Source: a bacterium (GTDB lineage: Bacteria > Chloroflexota > Anaerolineae > Caldilineales > Caldilineaceae). Taken from it: 64,000 nt of DNA. Position 1 is the first letter of the stretch. Each line of letters begins with the position of its first letter. A program made the position numbers and the translations under genes. The DNA lies in NCBI GenBank assembly GCA_016124945.1, contig WGMT01000011.1, positions 1 through 64,000 of the forward strand, read 5' to 3'. This document shows positions 44,800-54,405 of this stretch, in pieces. The notes beneath the pieces are model-generated. The model made no database searches, was not told the origin of the DNA, and saw nothing but the letters and a program-made list of their open reading frames with translations.

Positions 44800-45807
44800 A
44801 TGACAATTCGCATGGCCCAATACGGCACCGGTCACGGACATGCCGAGGGCAAGCTGCTTTCGATGCTCAACCACCCCGAAGTGGACGTGGTGGGCGTCTT
44901 TGAACCGAATGAGGAACGACGCAAGCAGGTGCAAGGAACGGGCGCGTACGAACACGTCCACTGGTTCAAAGACGTAGACGAGATGCTCGGTGATCCGTCG
45001 ATTGTGGCGGTATCGTCGGAGGGGTGGAATGTGGAGAGCCTCGACTTCAGCGAGGCGATTGTCAACGCCGGCAAGCACGTTTGGTACGACAAGCCCGCCG
45101 GGCAGGACTGGCCGCAGTGGCAGCGTGTGGTGGCCAGAGCACAGGCGGATGGAACGTACATTCAAATGGGCTACATGTTCCGCTATCACAATGGCTTCCG
45201 CCAGATCGCGGCGTGGAGCCGGGCGGGGTTACTGGGGACGATCCACTCGGTGCGGGCGCACATGTCTACGAATCTCTCCAACGCCCAACGTGAGGTGATC
45301 AGCGTGCACCAGGGCGGCATCTTCTACGATCTTGCCGGCCATATGCTGGATCAAGTCGTCTGGCTGCTGGGGCGTCCGCTGCGCACGACAGGCTTTTTGC
45401 ACAACCACAGCGGCGCAGTGCCGGCCTTTGCCGACAACACCCTGGGTGTGCTGGAATATGAGCAGGCGCTCGCCTTTGTGGACATTTCGGCGCTGGAACC
45501 GCGGCCTATGGCGCGTCGCTTCGAAGTCTATGGCAGTTTCGGCAGCGCCATCCTCTTGGAGCCATTTGAGCCAGGACACGCCATCCGTCTCTGCCTCGAA
45601 GAAGCGGCGGATGGCTACGCCAAAGGCGAGCAGCTCATCCCGGTGACGCCCCAATCGCGCCAGGAACTCTACGATCTCGAAATGGCCGCCTTCGTCGACG
45701 TCCTCGCTGGGCGGCGCCCGCCGGATCGCTTGCCTGAGCACGAGTTGTTGGTACAAGAAACACTGCTGCGTACCACTGGTCACATTGCCGACGCCTTGAC
45801 GGCGTAG
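44800..45807 (+). CDS. Gfo/Idh/MocA family oxidoreductase
   Basis: Predicted 335-residue NAD(P)-dependent oxidoreductase. It begins MAQYGTGHGHAEGKLL, a variant of the Rossmann loop, and carries WYDKPAGQDWPQW with the catalytic lysine. MGYMFRYHNGFRQI and YDLAGHMLDQVVWLLG are typical of the C-terminal domain. It starts 17 bases after the YoeB gene, so it may be read from the toxin-antitoxin promoter. Substrate unknown. Confidence 0.87.
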   Translation: MTIRMAQYGTGHGHAEGKLLSMLNHPEVDVVGVFEPNEERRKQVQGTGAYEHVHWFKDVDEMLGDPSIVAVSSEGWNVESLDFSEAIVNAGKHVWYDKPAGQDWPQWQRVVARAQADGTYIQMGYMFRYHNGFRQIAAWSRAGLLGTIHSVRAHMSTNLSNAQREVISVHQGGIFYDLAGHMLDQVVWLLGRPLRTTGFLHNHSGAVPAFADNTLGVLEYEQALAFVDISALEPRPMARRFEVYGSFGSAILLEPFEPGHAIRLCLEEAADGYAKGEQLIPVTPQSRQELYDLEMAAFVDVLAGRRPPDRLPEHELLVQETLLRTTGHIADALTA

Positions 45808-45812
45808 TGATT

Positions 45813-45885
45813 GGGGATTGGTGATTAGGATCTTGTGGAGGATCTGATGCTGTAAAGAGATCCTAATCACCAATCACCAATCCCC
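45813..45885. terminator. Repeat-derived hairpin between convergent genes
   Basis: GATTGGTGATTAGGATCT (45816-45833) pairs perfectly with 45858-45875 around a 24-base loop. It can also pair in a shifted register through ggggattggtg (45813-45823) and 45875-45885. It separates the convergent Gfo/Idh and histidine kinase genes and could terminate both. Confidence 0.8.
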
Positions 45886-45914
45886 TCCAGACGGCTGAAC
45901 AATTTCGGCGCGGA

Positions 45915-48900
45915 TTACCAGAGCTTTTGCATCATCGAGATCAACGCTTCGACCTCAAAGGGCTTCTGTAACCAGGCGATACCGCCCTTTTCAAGCGTTT
46001 GGCGGCCATCCTCTTGGAGCGGATACCCGGTCATCAGAATCATTTTTACATTGGGCTTGACTGTGCGCAGTTCACGGCTAAGTTCAAGCCCGCCAAGTCT
46101 TGGCATGATCATATCGCTTAGTACGAGATCGATCTTGTCTTGGTGGGTTTGAAAGACGTGGACTGCCTCTTGCCCGTCTTTGGCCGTAAGCACTTCGTAG
46201 CCGTTGATGTCTAAAAAGTCGACCAATGCGTCTCGCGTTGCCACATTGTCTTCGACGACAAGAATGCACCTATGTCGACTGTTTTCTGCCTTTTGAGTCA
46301 TGACCGGCTGATCCTTCGGTTTTGCGTCATCTACCACTGGTAGGTAGATGATAAAAGTAGTGCCTTCGTTGATGCTGCTGTGGACTTTAATGTACCCATT
46401 GTGTTGCTGAACAATTCCATAAACCTGTGCCAACCCCAGGCCGCTGCCTTTGCCATGCTCCTTAGTAGAGAAGAAAGGCTCAAAAATCCGGCCAAGGACT
46501 GACGCTGGGATACCGCCGCCGTTGTCGCTGATCTCGATGCTAAGCCAGGTGCCGGGCGGCATGTCTGGCAAAGGGGGTTTGTCCTGCTCATGCAGCCGAA
46601 AATCTTCAAGGTGCAGATGCAAAAAGCCGCCGTTGGGCATGGCATCGCGTGCATTGACGGCCATGTTGATCAGTGCCTGCTGAAAACGTGCTGGATCGAG
46701 CGTCACCTGATAGTCGGGTTTGGCTGTGGTAAATGCAATTTCAATCGTCTCCGGCAGAATGCGTTCGAGTAACTTCACTAGATCTTTGCAGAATGGCACA
46801 GCGTTAAGTGGCCGCCGTTCTAATACGGATGTGCGGCTGAAGTCGAGCAATTGACGGACGAGTTCCGCCGCATACTGGGCCTGTTGGTGGATCACATCGA
46901 GCCGTTCGCGATTTTTGCCGCTCAGGTTGAGCGTGTTTCGCATCAACTGAGAATAGATGACAATTGCGCCCATGATGTTGTTAAAGTCGTGGGCGATGCC
47001 GGCGGCCAACTGCCCTACAGCGGCCAACTGCCCTTGCTGCATGGCGCGCTGACGATTTTCGCGTTCTTCGGTGACGTCGCGCAACACCAGTAGCCGACCG
47101 TCGCTTGCGGTGCCTGACCCCATGATGTGGCTCATTATCTCAAAAGTTGCCGTGGCATCGTCATGAGATTCAATTTCGTGTGCAGTTCGGCCTGCACTGG
47201 GTATCGTTAGCAGCGTCTCCAAAGGCACATAGCCGAAGCTCTTCAGCCGACCCTCCTCCGAGACTTCCCCAAAGCGGGCCAGCATCTGCTCGGCAGCTGG
47301 ATTGGCCAACAAGATGCATTGGTCGGGCGACAGTAAAACCAACCCATCGGCGACACCGTCCATGACACGTTGAAGCTGTTCTGCTTGCTCTTGAATCTGG
47401 TTAACGAAGCGGGTGTTGGCAATGGCTACCGAAGCTTGGTTGGCCAGCGCCGTCAGCACGGTTAGGTCGTCGCTGCTGAACTCCTTGGTGGCGGCGCGAT
47501 TGGCTGCCACCAACGTCCCCAGGATCTGATCCTGGTAGAGCAACGGCGTCACCATCACCGAACCAATCGCGGGCCAACTTGTTTCGTCGGGCGAGTCGTC
47601 GCCCAACACCGCGCCGCTGAGGACCATTCCCTCGCGCTGCTCGATTACTTTGGCCATCAAGCTCGCCATCCATGCCTGAAACTGGGGCGTTTGGGTGACA
47701 TCGTCGAGATTGCCCGCGCCGATAGGCTCTGTATTTGTATGTAAGTCCTGCCCCAGGATCGCCAGGTTCACCCAGTCGGCATTCAGCACGGCTTCAATGC
47801 CGTCTACAACTGATCCCAAAAGTTGAGGCAGATCCTTGGTAGAGATAAGCTGTTGGGCCACGTTGTAGAGTGCATTGGTGCGACTTAGCGATTTTTGCAC
47901 CTCTTCATAGAGAATAGCGCGTTGAATTGAGGTGGCAGCAATGTCTGTCACTGCGTTTAAAAGCCGGATTTCTGCCTCTGACAAGGGGGTGGCGCGCCCC
48001 AGTTGCATCACCCCGATGGGTTCGTCATCTACCAAAAGTGGGATGTAGATTTGTGCCTGCGTTAGCTTAGGGGGCAGATCCGGCCCAAAGCGTGGATCGA
48101 GGTAGATGTTGGTAGAGGCAAAGGTGCGTTTTTCTTGTAGCGCAGCATTGAGCAGGGCAGGGAAGGTATCGGTAGGGGCAAGGTGGTGCCGCTCACTACT
48201 GTGTTGGAGGTGGACGTGATCGTCGTGGCTGTAGATGGTCACTTCGCTGCCCTGGGGGTGTAGCAGTGCGCCGATCTCCGCCAAGAGGATAGATAGCATT
48301 GCGTGGCTTGTGCGTGCTGAGCGCAGCGCGGTGGCGATCGTTGCCACAGCTTCGCGTGTACGCTCTGCCTGTTTTACCTCGGTGATATCGGTGACAATCG
48401 ACATCCTACCTACAACTTCTTCGCTTCCTTTCATAATCGGCGCTGAGGCGATGCTCACGTCGATTAGTGTACCGTCGCGCCTCAGGCGTTGTGTTTCAAA
48501 AAGGCCGAAGCGACGTTCTTCAAAAAGCTGATGCAGCCTTGCTTCTGATTCTGCTTCGTGGGTGGGTGGAATGTAGGGCAGGGGACGGCCCAGCACTTCT
48601 TTTTCTTGCCAGCCGAAGATGCGTTCCGCCGCTGGATTCCAGGTGGTGATCTTGCGTTCGCTGTCGATGGCGATGATGCCCAACGGCGAAGACTCAATCA
48701 TCGTTTGCAGAGTGGTGGTTGTTTCGAGCAGCGCCTCTTCGGTTTTGCGGCGGACGGTAATATCGCGGAAGTTGACGACAATGGCGCGTACACTCTCCAC
48801 GTTAAGCAGGTTGTTGCCTACGCCTTCGATCCAGATCTGACTGCCGTCGACATGGGTCAGGCGCAACTGCCCCGACACGATGGTCCCTGGTTTTTGTAGT

Positions 48901-49676
48901 AGATTGGCCAGCATACAGGCGGCCTGTGCCGCGTCGTCTGGGCATATTTTTTCAAGTGCAGACTGGCCAAGTAGGACGGCAGGCTCAAAGCCAAGAATGC
49001 GTTCCACACTGGGGCTGACATAGGTGAGTTGACCGTCGCCATCGATCAGCACAATTACATCGTTGTTATATTCAATGAGTGAACGGAAGCGTTCTTCACT
49101 GCGCCTGAGCGCGTCCTCGGTGCGGCGTCGTTCCGTCACATCGCGGAGGACGGAAAGATGGCGGCCAGGCAGAAAGTCGGGGGTGGCCGAGTATTCTGCT
49201 TCACGGATCGACCCATCGGGGCGGCGTAGGCGGAAGATGCCCCGCTCCGCTTGATTTTGCACACGGAACTTCTGCAAGGCACGGTCTACATTAAGTTCGT
49301 CTGCGGTAAAATCGCCGACGCTGCGGCCAATCAATGATGCGCGGGGAAGGCCGAACAATTCACAGGCGGCAGGATTGACATCGACATAGCGCCCTTCATC
49401 ATCTGCAATCACAATGGCATCGAGTGCAGACTCGTAGAGCGCACGCAGTTGACGTTCGTTGCTGTGCAGCGCCTCTTGCGCCTGCCTTAACAGGATAATG
49501 TGCCCACTATTTGGATCGATCACGGCATCGATCTGGCCGCGTACCAATTTCTGCAGATCTTGTTCCAACCCGGCTAGACGTTGTACCAGTTGTTGGATTT
49601 CAGAGAAGACATCTAAAGATGTACCGTCCGCTGTTTGTGGTGTCGCTGTTTGTGGTGTCGCTGTAGGTTGTTTCAT
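45915..49676 (-). CDS. Hybrid histidine kinase with four PAS and two GAF domains
   Basis: Predicted 1253-residue sensor. After a short N-terminal region with a duplicated TATPQ (15-base tandem repeat) come three PAS domains (about 74-190, 200-320, 325-440), two GAF domains (about 450-600 and 610-770) and a fourth PAS (775-880). The HisKA domain has the phosphorylatable H896 ([12 protein letters not shown]). The ATPase domain follows ([10 protein letters not shown], then ISDNGGG, then GKGSGLGL), and a C-terminal receiver has phospho-acceptor D1188 (LSDMIMP). No membrane helices are seen, so it is likely a soluble sensor. It is the last gene of a run with kaiC and kaiB, which suggests it acts with that KaiC. 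The start is set at 49676. Confidence 0.9.
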   Translation of the reverse strand: MKQPTATPQTATPQTADGTSLDVFSEIQQLVQRLAGLEQDLQKLVRGQIDAVIDPNSGHIILLRQAQEALHSNERQLRALYESALDAIVIADDEGRYVDVNPAACELFGLPRASLIGRSVGDFTADELNVDRALQKFRVQNQAERGIFRLRRPDGSIREAEYSATPDFLPGRHLSVLRDVTERRRTEDALRRSEERFRSLIEYNNDVIVLIDGDGQLTYVSPSVERILGFEPAVLLGQSALEKICPDDAAQAACMLANLLQKPGTIVSGQLRLTHVDGSQIWIEGVGNNLLNVESVRAIVVNFRDITVRRKTEEALLETTTTLQTMIESSPLGIIAIDSERKITTWNPAAERIFGWQEKEVLGRPLPYIPPTHEAESEARLHQLFEERRFGLFETQRLRRDGTLIDVSIASAPIMKGSEEVVGRMSIVTDITEVKQAERTREAVATIATALRSARTSHAMLSILLAEIGALLHPQGSEVTIYSHDDHVHLQHSSERHHLAPTDTFPALLNAALQEKRTFASTNIYLDPRFGPDLPPKLTQAQIYIPLLVDDEPIGVMQLGRATPLSEAEIRLLNAVTDIAATSIQRAILYEEVQKSLSRTNALYNVAQQLISTKDLPQLLGSVVDGIEAVLNADWVNLAILGQDLHTNTEPIGAGNLDDVTQTPQFQAWMASLMAKVIEQREGMVLSGAVLGDDSPDETSWPAIGSVMVTPLLYQDQILGTLVAANRAATKEFSSDDLTVLTALANQASVAIANTRFVNQIQEQAEQLQRVMDGVADGLVLLSPDQCILLANPAAEQMLARFGEVSEEGRLKSFGYVPLETLLTIPSAGRTAHEIESHDDATATFEIMSHIMGSGTASDGRLLVLRDVTEERENRQRAMQQGQLAAVGQLAAGIAHDFNNIMGAIVIYSQLMRNTLNLSGKNRERLDVIHQQAQYAAELVRQLLDFSRTSVLERRPLNAVPFCKDLVKLLERILPETIEIAFTTAKPDYQVTLDPARFQQALINMAVNARDAMPNGGFLHLHLEDFRLHEQDKPPLPDMPPGTWLSIEISDNGGGIPASVLGRIFEPFFSTKEHGKGSGLGLAQVYGIVQQHNGYIKVHSSINEGTTFIIYLPVVDDAKPKDQPVMTQKAENSRHRCILVVEDNVATRDALVDFLDINGYEVLTAKDGQEAVHVFQTHQDKIDLVLSDMIMPRLGGLELSRELRTVKPNVKMILMTGYPLQEDGRQTLEKGGIAWLQKPFEVEALISMMQKLW

Positions 49677-49695
49677 GTCTCTTTCGGTGATAAGG

Positions 49696-49977
49696 CTACC
49701 CCATGTTGAGTGCAACAAGTACGTGAGCCCGTTCGCTTAAGTCGCCGATGACCCGCACCGTGGGTTTAGGTGAAATGCGCAGGAGTGTTGGTGTTACCAG
49801 CACACCATCCTGTAAGGCGCGCCAGGGGGTTTCGAGTATATCAACAATTTCTAGCCTGCACTGCTGCCCTGTGTTGTGCTCGTTGCAGAGTGCCAGGGCA
49901 TTGGCTACTGCACGTATGGAGTTTGGCCCATTACCGGCTTTGTACAACCTTAGCTCGATGATTGAAATTTGGGTCAT
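49696..49977 (-). CDS. kaiB: KaiB-like protein
   Basis: Predicted 93-residue thioredoxin-like protein of the KaiB family. It has LRLYKAGNGPNSIRAVANAL near the start, LEIVDILETPWRAL in the middle, and VTPTLLRISPKPTVRVIGDL towards the end, matching the KaiB pattern TPTL...P.P...GDLS. KaiB binds KaiC and, in cyanobacteria, switches fold to do so. It begins 5 bases after the kaiC stop and ends 19 bases before the histidine kinase start, so all three are likely one operon. No kaiA is seen. Confidence 0.88.
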   Translation of the reverse strand: MTQISIIELRLYKAGNGPNSIRAVANALALCNEHNTGQQCRLEIVDILETPWRALQDGVLVTPTLLRISPKPTVRVIGDLSERAHVLVALNMG

Positions 49978-49982
49978 GCAGC

Positions 49983-51698
49983 CTATTCCTCTTCGCCGCG
50001 CAATCGTCTTATGTCACTAGTCATCTGTTCCCACTGTTGCTCCTGGCTCACTTCAATTTCGTTTAGATCGGTCAGTTCGGCCCGATGCGAGTTTAGTTCC
50101 GCCTCTAGGGATGCAATGCGCGCCTGAAGTTCTGTTTCAGATGCGATCAATTGGCGACGACGGCGTTCAATTTCACGCCGCTGTTCTGTGTGTTGCTGGG
50201 CAGCTTGTTGTTCCTTTTCCCAGCGCATAGTGCCCATGAGCACTTCGCCACCCGCTGTGTAGGCATCGGCTAATGTGATGCCGTCGTCTGACAACAGCAG
50301 CTCGCGCACTTGGTTCGAGTGTGCGGTGCCGCGCGCTTTGACGATACTCAGCGCCCGGTTGCGTTCACCACTCATCACCACATACGAAAGATGAATCCAG
50401 GTATCGGCCAGGGTGGATACCTGCATCTCGGTGGCCTCCAACTCAGTACTTGTCACTTCGAGTAGACTGGTAGTGAGTAGCGTGATCCCCTGCGCTTTGG
50501 TACTGTGCAACAGACGCTGTGCCACCTGGCGCGCCTCTAGTTCACCACCCGATTTGATCATCGCCGAGATGGGATCGATGATCACACACGAAGGGCGATG
50601 GCGGGCGATCAGGCTGCGGATGTAGAGCAATTGTTCTTCGGCGCTGCGCGCTTCCGACCGCACAGAGTACATGTGCAGCAGGCCGGCCTCTCGATAAGGT
50701 TTTAGTTGAATGTTGACAGAGGTCAAGTTGCGCACAATCTCGTTGGCGGCTTCGTCGAAGCTCACGTAGATCACACGTTCACCCTGCGCACAGGTGGCTG
50801 CGGCCAAGGCCCCCGACAGTGTCGACTTAGCTGTGCCGGGCGCGCCGGTGATCAGCACCGACGATCCTCGGTAGTAGCCGCCGATGAGCATCTGATCAAG
50901 GCGATCCACCCCGGTCGAAACCCGCTCGCTCGAGACTTCGTAGTCGTAGCTGGCTTCGCCCAGGTTCGCCACTTCGAGTCCATGCGGGCCAATGACCATG
51001 GAGACCTGGTTCTCGGCGAAATCGGATCCGCGATACTTTAACACCCGTAGGTTGCGCAGCGACACCCGATCATTGACACTATGACTGACATGCACCAGGC
51101 AGTCGACCATGTATTGCATGTAGTTATAGCCGTGTAGTAGATCGCTGAAGCCGGTGGGGCTGCTAATGTCGAGTTTGGCTGTGATGATGCTGGTGAGGTT
51201 GCTTTCCGACAACCAGTGATGCAGCCGGTAGATTTCGTGCCTTTCCAATGTGGGGTCGCCAAGCAGGTTCAGCAACACGTCGATGGAATCAAAAACGATA
51301 CGCTTCGCTCCCATCTCGGCGACCTTGGCTTCCAGGCCGGCCAGCAGCCCTTGCAGGTCAAATGCGCCGACATGGATCACATCGGGCAGCACCTGGGCAT
51401 CGAGGAAGAAGAGCTTCTGTTCTTGCAGCACAGGTAAATCCCAGCCAAAACCGGCTGCATTGGCAATAATGCGTCGCGAGGTCTCCTCAAAGGTGACAAA
51501 GATGCCTGGTTCATCGTAGTCTTTGGCCCCGTTGACAAGGAATTGCAGCGCAAAGACCGTCTTCCCCGTGCCTGGCCCACCCATCACCAAAGAGGTGCGG
51601 TTGTAGGGCAGCCCGCCCTTGGTGATCTCGTCGAAACCTTCGATCCCGGTGGCGGCTTTCAATGGGGGATCCATCGTTGGATGTATAGATTCACTCAT
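49983..51698 (-). CDS. kaiC: KaiC-like double-domain ATPase/autokinase
   Basis: Predicted 571-residue KaiC homologue with two RecA-like domains. Domain CI has Walker A GGPGTGKT (40-47) and the catalytic pair E71-E72. Domain CII has Walker A GAPGTAKST with K291. In CII the three phosphorylation positions of cyanobacterial KaiC (T426, S431, T432) correspond to T423, S428 and T429 here (ATEMQVSTLADT). The catalytic pair equivalent to E318-E319 is D315-E316. A C-terminal coiled coil of about 60 residues (RREIERRRRQLIASETELQA) extends beyond usual KaiC length. ATG 51698 follows GGAGAG. It heads the kaiC-kaiB-kinase run, downstream of the enolase-superfamily gene. Confidence 0.9.
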   Translation of the reverse strand: MSESIHPTMDPPLKAATGIEGFDEITKGGLPYNRTSLVMGGPGTGKTVFALQFLVNGAKDYDEPGIFVTFEETSRRIIANAAGFGWDLPVLQEQKLFFLDAQVLPDVIHVGAFDLQGLLAGLEAKVAEMGAKRIVFDSIDVLLNLLGDPTLERHEIYRLHHWLSESNLTSIITAKLDISSPTGFSDLLHGYNYMQYMVDCLVHVSHSVNDRVSLRNLRVLKYRGSDFAENQVSMVIGPHGLEVANLGEASYDYEVSSERVSTGVDRLDQMLIGGYYRGSSVLITGAPGTAKSTLSGALAAATCAQGERVIYVSFDEAANEIVRNLTSVNIQLKPYREAGLLHMYSVRSEARSAEEQLLYIRSLIARHRPSCVIIDPISAMIKSGGELEARQVAQRLLHSTKAQGITLLTTSLLEVTSTELEATEMQVSTLADTWIHLSYVVMSGERNRALSIVKARGTAHSNQVRELLLSDDGITLADAYTAGGEVLMGTMRWEKEQQAAQQHTEQRREIERRRRQLIASETELQARIASLEAELNSHRAELTDLNEIEVSQEQQWEQMTSDIRRLRGEEE

Positions 51699-51746
51699 GC
51701 AGGTTCTCTCCCGCGTTTCAAATGTGGCATGATTTTTTGGGGAGGG

Positions 51747-51789
51747 GATTGGGGATTGCGCAACGTCAAACTTAGTGCAGTCCCCAATC
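51747..51789. repeat. Inverted GATTGGGGA element between enolase-family gene and kaiC
   Basis: GATTGGGGA (51747-51755) pairs with TCCCCAATC (51781-51789) around a 25-base loop. The right arm overlaps the TGA stop codon of the enolase-superfamily gene (51788-51790, minus strand). It may separate that gene transcriptionally from kaiC. Confidence 0.7.
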
Positions 51790-52978
51790 ACCAACTCACC
51801 TCTCGCTTCGATTCTATCTTCGCTTCGTCCAACTCCATGCCCAGGCCCGGGGCAGTGGGCAGGGTGACGACGCCGTTGATCGGCTTAAGCGGCGTTGCCA
51901 GGAAGTATTGGTGGATCTCGTTCCATTTGATCAAATATTCGAGCAACGGCGTTGTCGGTTCAGGCCATGCCGCGATGAGATGGGCGCTGGCCGGCGTCGA
52001 GTGGCCATGTGGGATGACGGGGATATCGTAGGCAGAGGCCAGGGCGCAGATCTTCATACTTTCGGAAATGCCGCCACACCAATAAATGTCGGTCTGGAGC
52101 ACATCGACGGCGCGCACATCGAGCAGTTGTTTGACGCCCCAACGGGTGTACTCGTGTTCGCCACCGCTCACAGGAATGTTGATGCCGGCGCGGATCTCGG
52201 CGTACTGCTCGATCTTGTCGGGGAGGACCGGTTCCTCGATCCAGCGGGGCGCGTACTCTTCCATGCGCCGCGCCATCTGCACCGTGTAGGGCACGTCCCA
52301 ACTCATCCAACAGTCGAGCATAATATCCACATCGGGGCCGACGCTCTCGCGAAGCGTACGCACCAAGCGCATGTTGCGCTCAATGCCGGCTTTGCCGTCA
52401 GTGGGGCCGTCGCGGAAGAACCACTTGGTGGCGGTGTAGCCTTCGGCCACCATGCGTTGCGCCCGTTCTTGCACCAGTTCGGGATCGAGAGAGTATCCTA
52501 GCGCACTGGCATAGGTAGGGATCTCGGTGCGGGTCGGCCCCCCCAACAACTCGTAGACCGGCGCATTGTACCACTTCCCCTTCAGATCCCACAGGGCACA
52601 GTCGACCACGCTCATAGCCATCATGTTGACGCCCTTGCGCCCGTGGACGGAGTGGCGGTACATGCGATCCCAGAGGCGCTCAATCGCCAGGGCATCGTGG
52701 CCGAGCAGCATCGGCTTGAGCTGTTTGTCGACGATCCAAGCTTGCTCCTCGGGCATGGGGCCGCCGATGCCGTAGACGTTGGCGTCGGTCTCAATCTGCA
52801 CGAAGTAGGACTTGATGTGGTAATTTCCTTTGGCTTCGGCGGAGATCCAGACAGTCCCTTCCGCTTTGTGCTCGGGGTAAATGTCCACTGGGCGATTCAG
52901 ACGCTCTTCCCAGAAGACGTCCTCGTCGTGCTGCATGGTGCCTTGCACTTCAAAGACGCGCACAGCCGTGATCTTCAT
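51788..52978 (-). CDS. Enolase-superfamily sugar-acid dehydratase (rhamnonate-dehydratase-like)
   Basis: Predicted 396-residue mandelate-racemase-subgroup enzyme. The basic residue region is TATKWFFRDGP with K185, a form seen in rhamnonate-dehydratase-like members. Metal ligands fit LDCWMSW, WIEEP and SGGEHEY. The catalytic histidine is probably H324 or H326 (IPHGHST). It would dehydrate an aldonate to a 2-keto-3-deoxy acid. A DapA-family aldolase, the class that often cleaves such products, is transcribed divergently from 53423. The exact substrate is not established; rhamnonate is only a suggestion. Confidence 0.78.
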   Translation of the reverse strand: MKITAVRVFEVQGTMQHDEDVFWEERLNRPVDIYPEHKAEGTVWISAEAKGNYHIKSYFVQIETDANVYGIGGPMPEEQAWIVDKQLKPMLLGHDALAIERLWDRMYRHSVHGRKGVNMMAMSVVDCALWDLKGKWYNAPVYELLGGPTRTEIPTYASALGYSLDPELVQERAQRMVAEGYTATKWFFRDGPTDGKAGIERNMRLVRTLRESVGPDVDIMLDCWMSWDVPYTVQMARRMEEYAPRWIEEPVLPDKIEQYAEIRAGINIPVSGGEHEYTRWGVKQLLDVRAVDVLQTDIYWCGGISESMKICALASAYDIPVIPHGHSTPASAHLIAAWPEPTTPLLEYLIKWNEIHQYFLATPLKPINGVVTLPTAPGLGMELDEAKIESKREVSW

Positions 52979-53054
52979 GGTGCTCTCCTCGTGGGGTGGG
53001 GATGGGTGGAAACCAAGATTCTATCCAAGCCATACGAAGGCAGAATTGATCCAG

Positions 53055-53130
53055 AGATTACACAGATTTTTAAGATTCAGAAGCAGATTGCACGCCAATC
53101 TTCTGGAAATCCTGTTAATCTGCGTAATCT
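53055..53130. repeat. Two-armed AGATTAC element
   Basis: AGATTACACAGATT (53055-53068) pairs with 53117-53130 with one mismatch around a 48-base core. It lies in the divergent region between the dehydratase and the aldolase genes. Confidence 0.75.
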
Positions 53131-53307
53131 GTGGATAGTTTTCTCTTTTCTCTGTTCTTCGCGATTCTTTGTGTATCTTCGTGGATCATCTCTGCTCATT
53201 ATACCCGTGTGATTTGCTGCTCCAAAACATCTTTGACACTGCTCCGGCTGCATTGTATCCTGAATTGGTCTGTCCAATCTACTTTCCCTACTACATGTTG
53301 TCTCTAC

Positions 53308-53396
53308 CCTGAAATTACAGTGCGCAGCAGCACTTCTGCTTTACATTGGCGTGACTCGCCAGGCTGCTGTGAATTTCTGGGTAGTCAGTCAGAACC
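53308..53396 (+). repeat. Dispersed 80-90 base segment, copy B
   Basis: Clearly similar to the reverse complement of 13150-13230. Translated in one frame, both copies share the pattern YPE-TVR, a later LH, and CEF at equal spacing over 24 residues, so it may be an old gene fragment or a conserved non-coding element. It lies just before the aldolase gene. Confidence 0.6.
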
Positions 53397-53422
53397 AACA
53401 CCAAACCAACGGAGAAAAGACC

Positions 53423-54325
53423 ATGAGCCAACCCTGGCGCGGGATTTTTGTGATCGTCGTCACCCCTTTCACCGAAAGCCTGGAACTAGACGAAGCCTCG
53501 TTGCGCCGTGAGGTGCGCTTCTGCATCGAAGCGGGCGCAACCGGATTGGTCGGCCCGGCCAACGCCAGCGAGTTCCCCACCTTGTCAGACGATGAACGCA
53601 AACGCTGGATGGAGATCGTTGTCCACGAGGCCGGAGGACAGATCCCCGTTGTGGCCGCTACCACTTCAGGACACGCCATCCCTGCCGTAGAGCTGAGCCT
53701 CTTTGCCCAACACATCGGCGCGGACGGGGTGATGGCCATGCCGCCGTCGATCCTGTCACCGGGGCCGGATGGCTGCTACCAATACTTCAAAGCTCTCTCC
53801 GACGCGTTGGACATCCCAGTCTGTGTGCAGAATTACGCCGGGCCGGCGGGCACACCCATGTCCTCGGAGTTGCTGGCGCGCATGTGCCGCGAACTGGAAA
53901 ACGTGCGCTACCTCAAAGAGGAGACCCTGCCCGAACCACGCGCCATCAGCCGCACCCTGACCGCTGCGGGCGACGCCTGCGAAGGCGTCTTCGGCGGGCA
54001 GGGCGGCGTCTACATGATCGACGAATGGCGGCGCGGCGCCCATGGCAACATGCCCGCCTGTCAGTCTACCGAGGTCCACGTCGCCATCTGGGACAAACTC
54101 ACCGCGGGCGACGAAGCCGGGGCGCGCACGATCTTCAACCAGCTCCTGCCGCTGATCAACTTCGAGCGCATGCACGGCGTTGCCACCTACAAAGAAGTGC
54201 TCAAACGCCGCGGCATCTTCAACACCACCGCCGGCCGCGCCCCGGGCAAATATCTAGATGAAATGGATCTGAAGGAACTAGATGCGATTTTGGCGGATGT
54301 GGAGGGGTTGTTTACGGTGGGATGA
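53423..54325 (+). CDS. DapA-family aldolase/dehydratase
   Basis: Predicted 300-residue Schiff-base-forming TIM-barrel enzyme of the dihydrodipicolinate synthase / N-acetylneuraminate lyase family. The Schiff-base lysine is K165 (YLKEET) and the conserved tyrosine is Y138 (CVQNYAGPAG). The usual G-x-x-GE substrate loop is replaced by GPANASEFP, so it is unlikely to be true DapA. Cleavage of a 2-keto-3-deoxy sugar acid fits the divergent dehydratase next door. ATG 53423 follows GGAGA; the frame upstream to 53351 runs into the dispersed segment. Confidence 0.82.
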   Translation: MSQPWRGIFVIVVTPFTESLELDEASLRREVRFCIEAGATGLVGPANASEFPTLSDDERKRWMEIVVHEAGGQIPVVAATTSGHAIPAVELSLFAQHIGADGVMAMPPSILSPGPDGCYQYFKALSDALDIPVCVQNYAGPAGTPMSSELLARMCRELENVRYLKEETLPEPRAISRTLTAAGDACEGVFGGQGGVYMIDEWRRGAHGNMPACQSTEVHVAIWDKLTAGDEAGARTIFNQLLPLINFERMHGVATYKEVLKRRGIFNTTAGRAPGKYLDEMDLKELDAILADVEGLFTVG

Positions 54326-54335
54326 GACGCAATGC

Positions 54336-54405
54336 GTAATGCGTAATTGGTCTACGAAATTGGTCGCCAAATGGCTGGTGACTTCGTCTGCGAATTACGC
54401 ATTAC
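54336..54405. repeat. Two-armed GTAATGC element
   Basis: GTAATGCGTAATT (54336-54348) pairs perfectly with 54393-54405. The right arm encodes the last residues (Ser-Asn-Ala) and the TAA stop (54395-54397) of the minus-strand flippase fusion. It lies between convergent genes. Confidence 0.9.
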
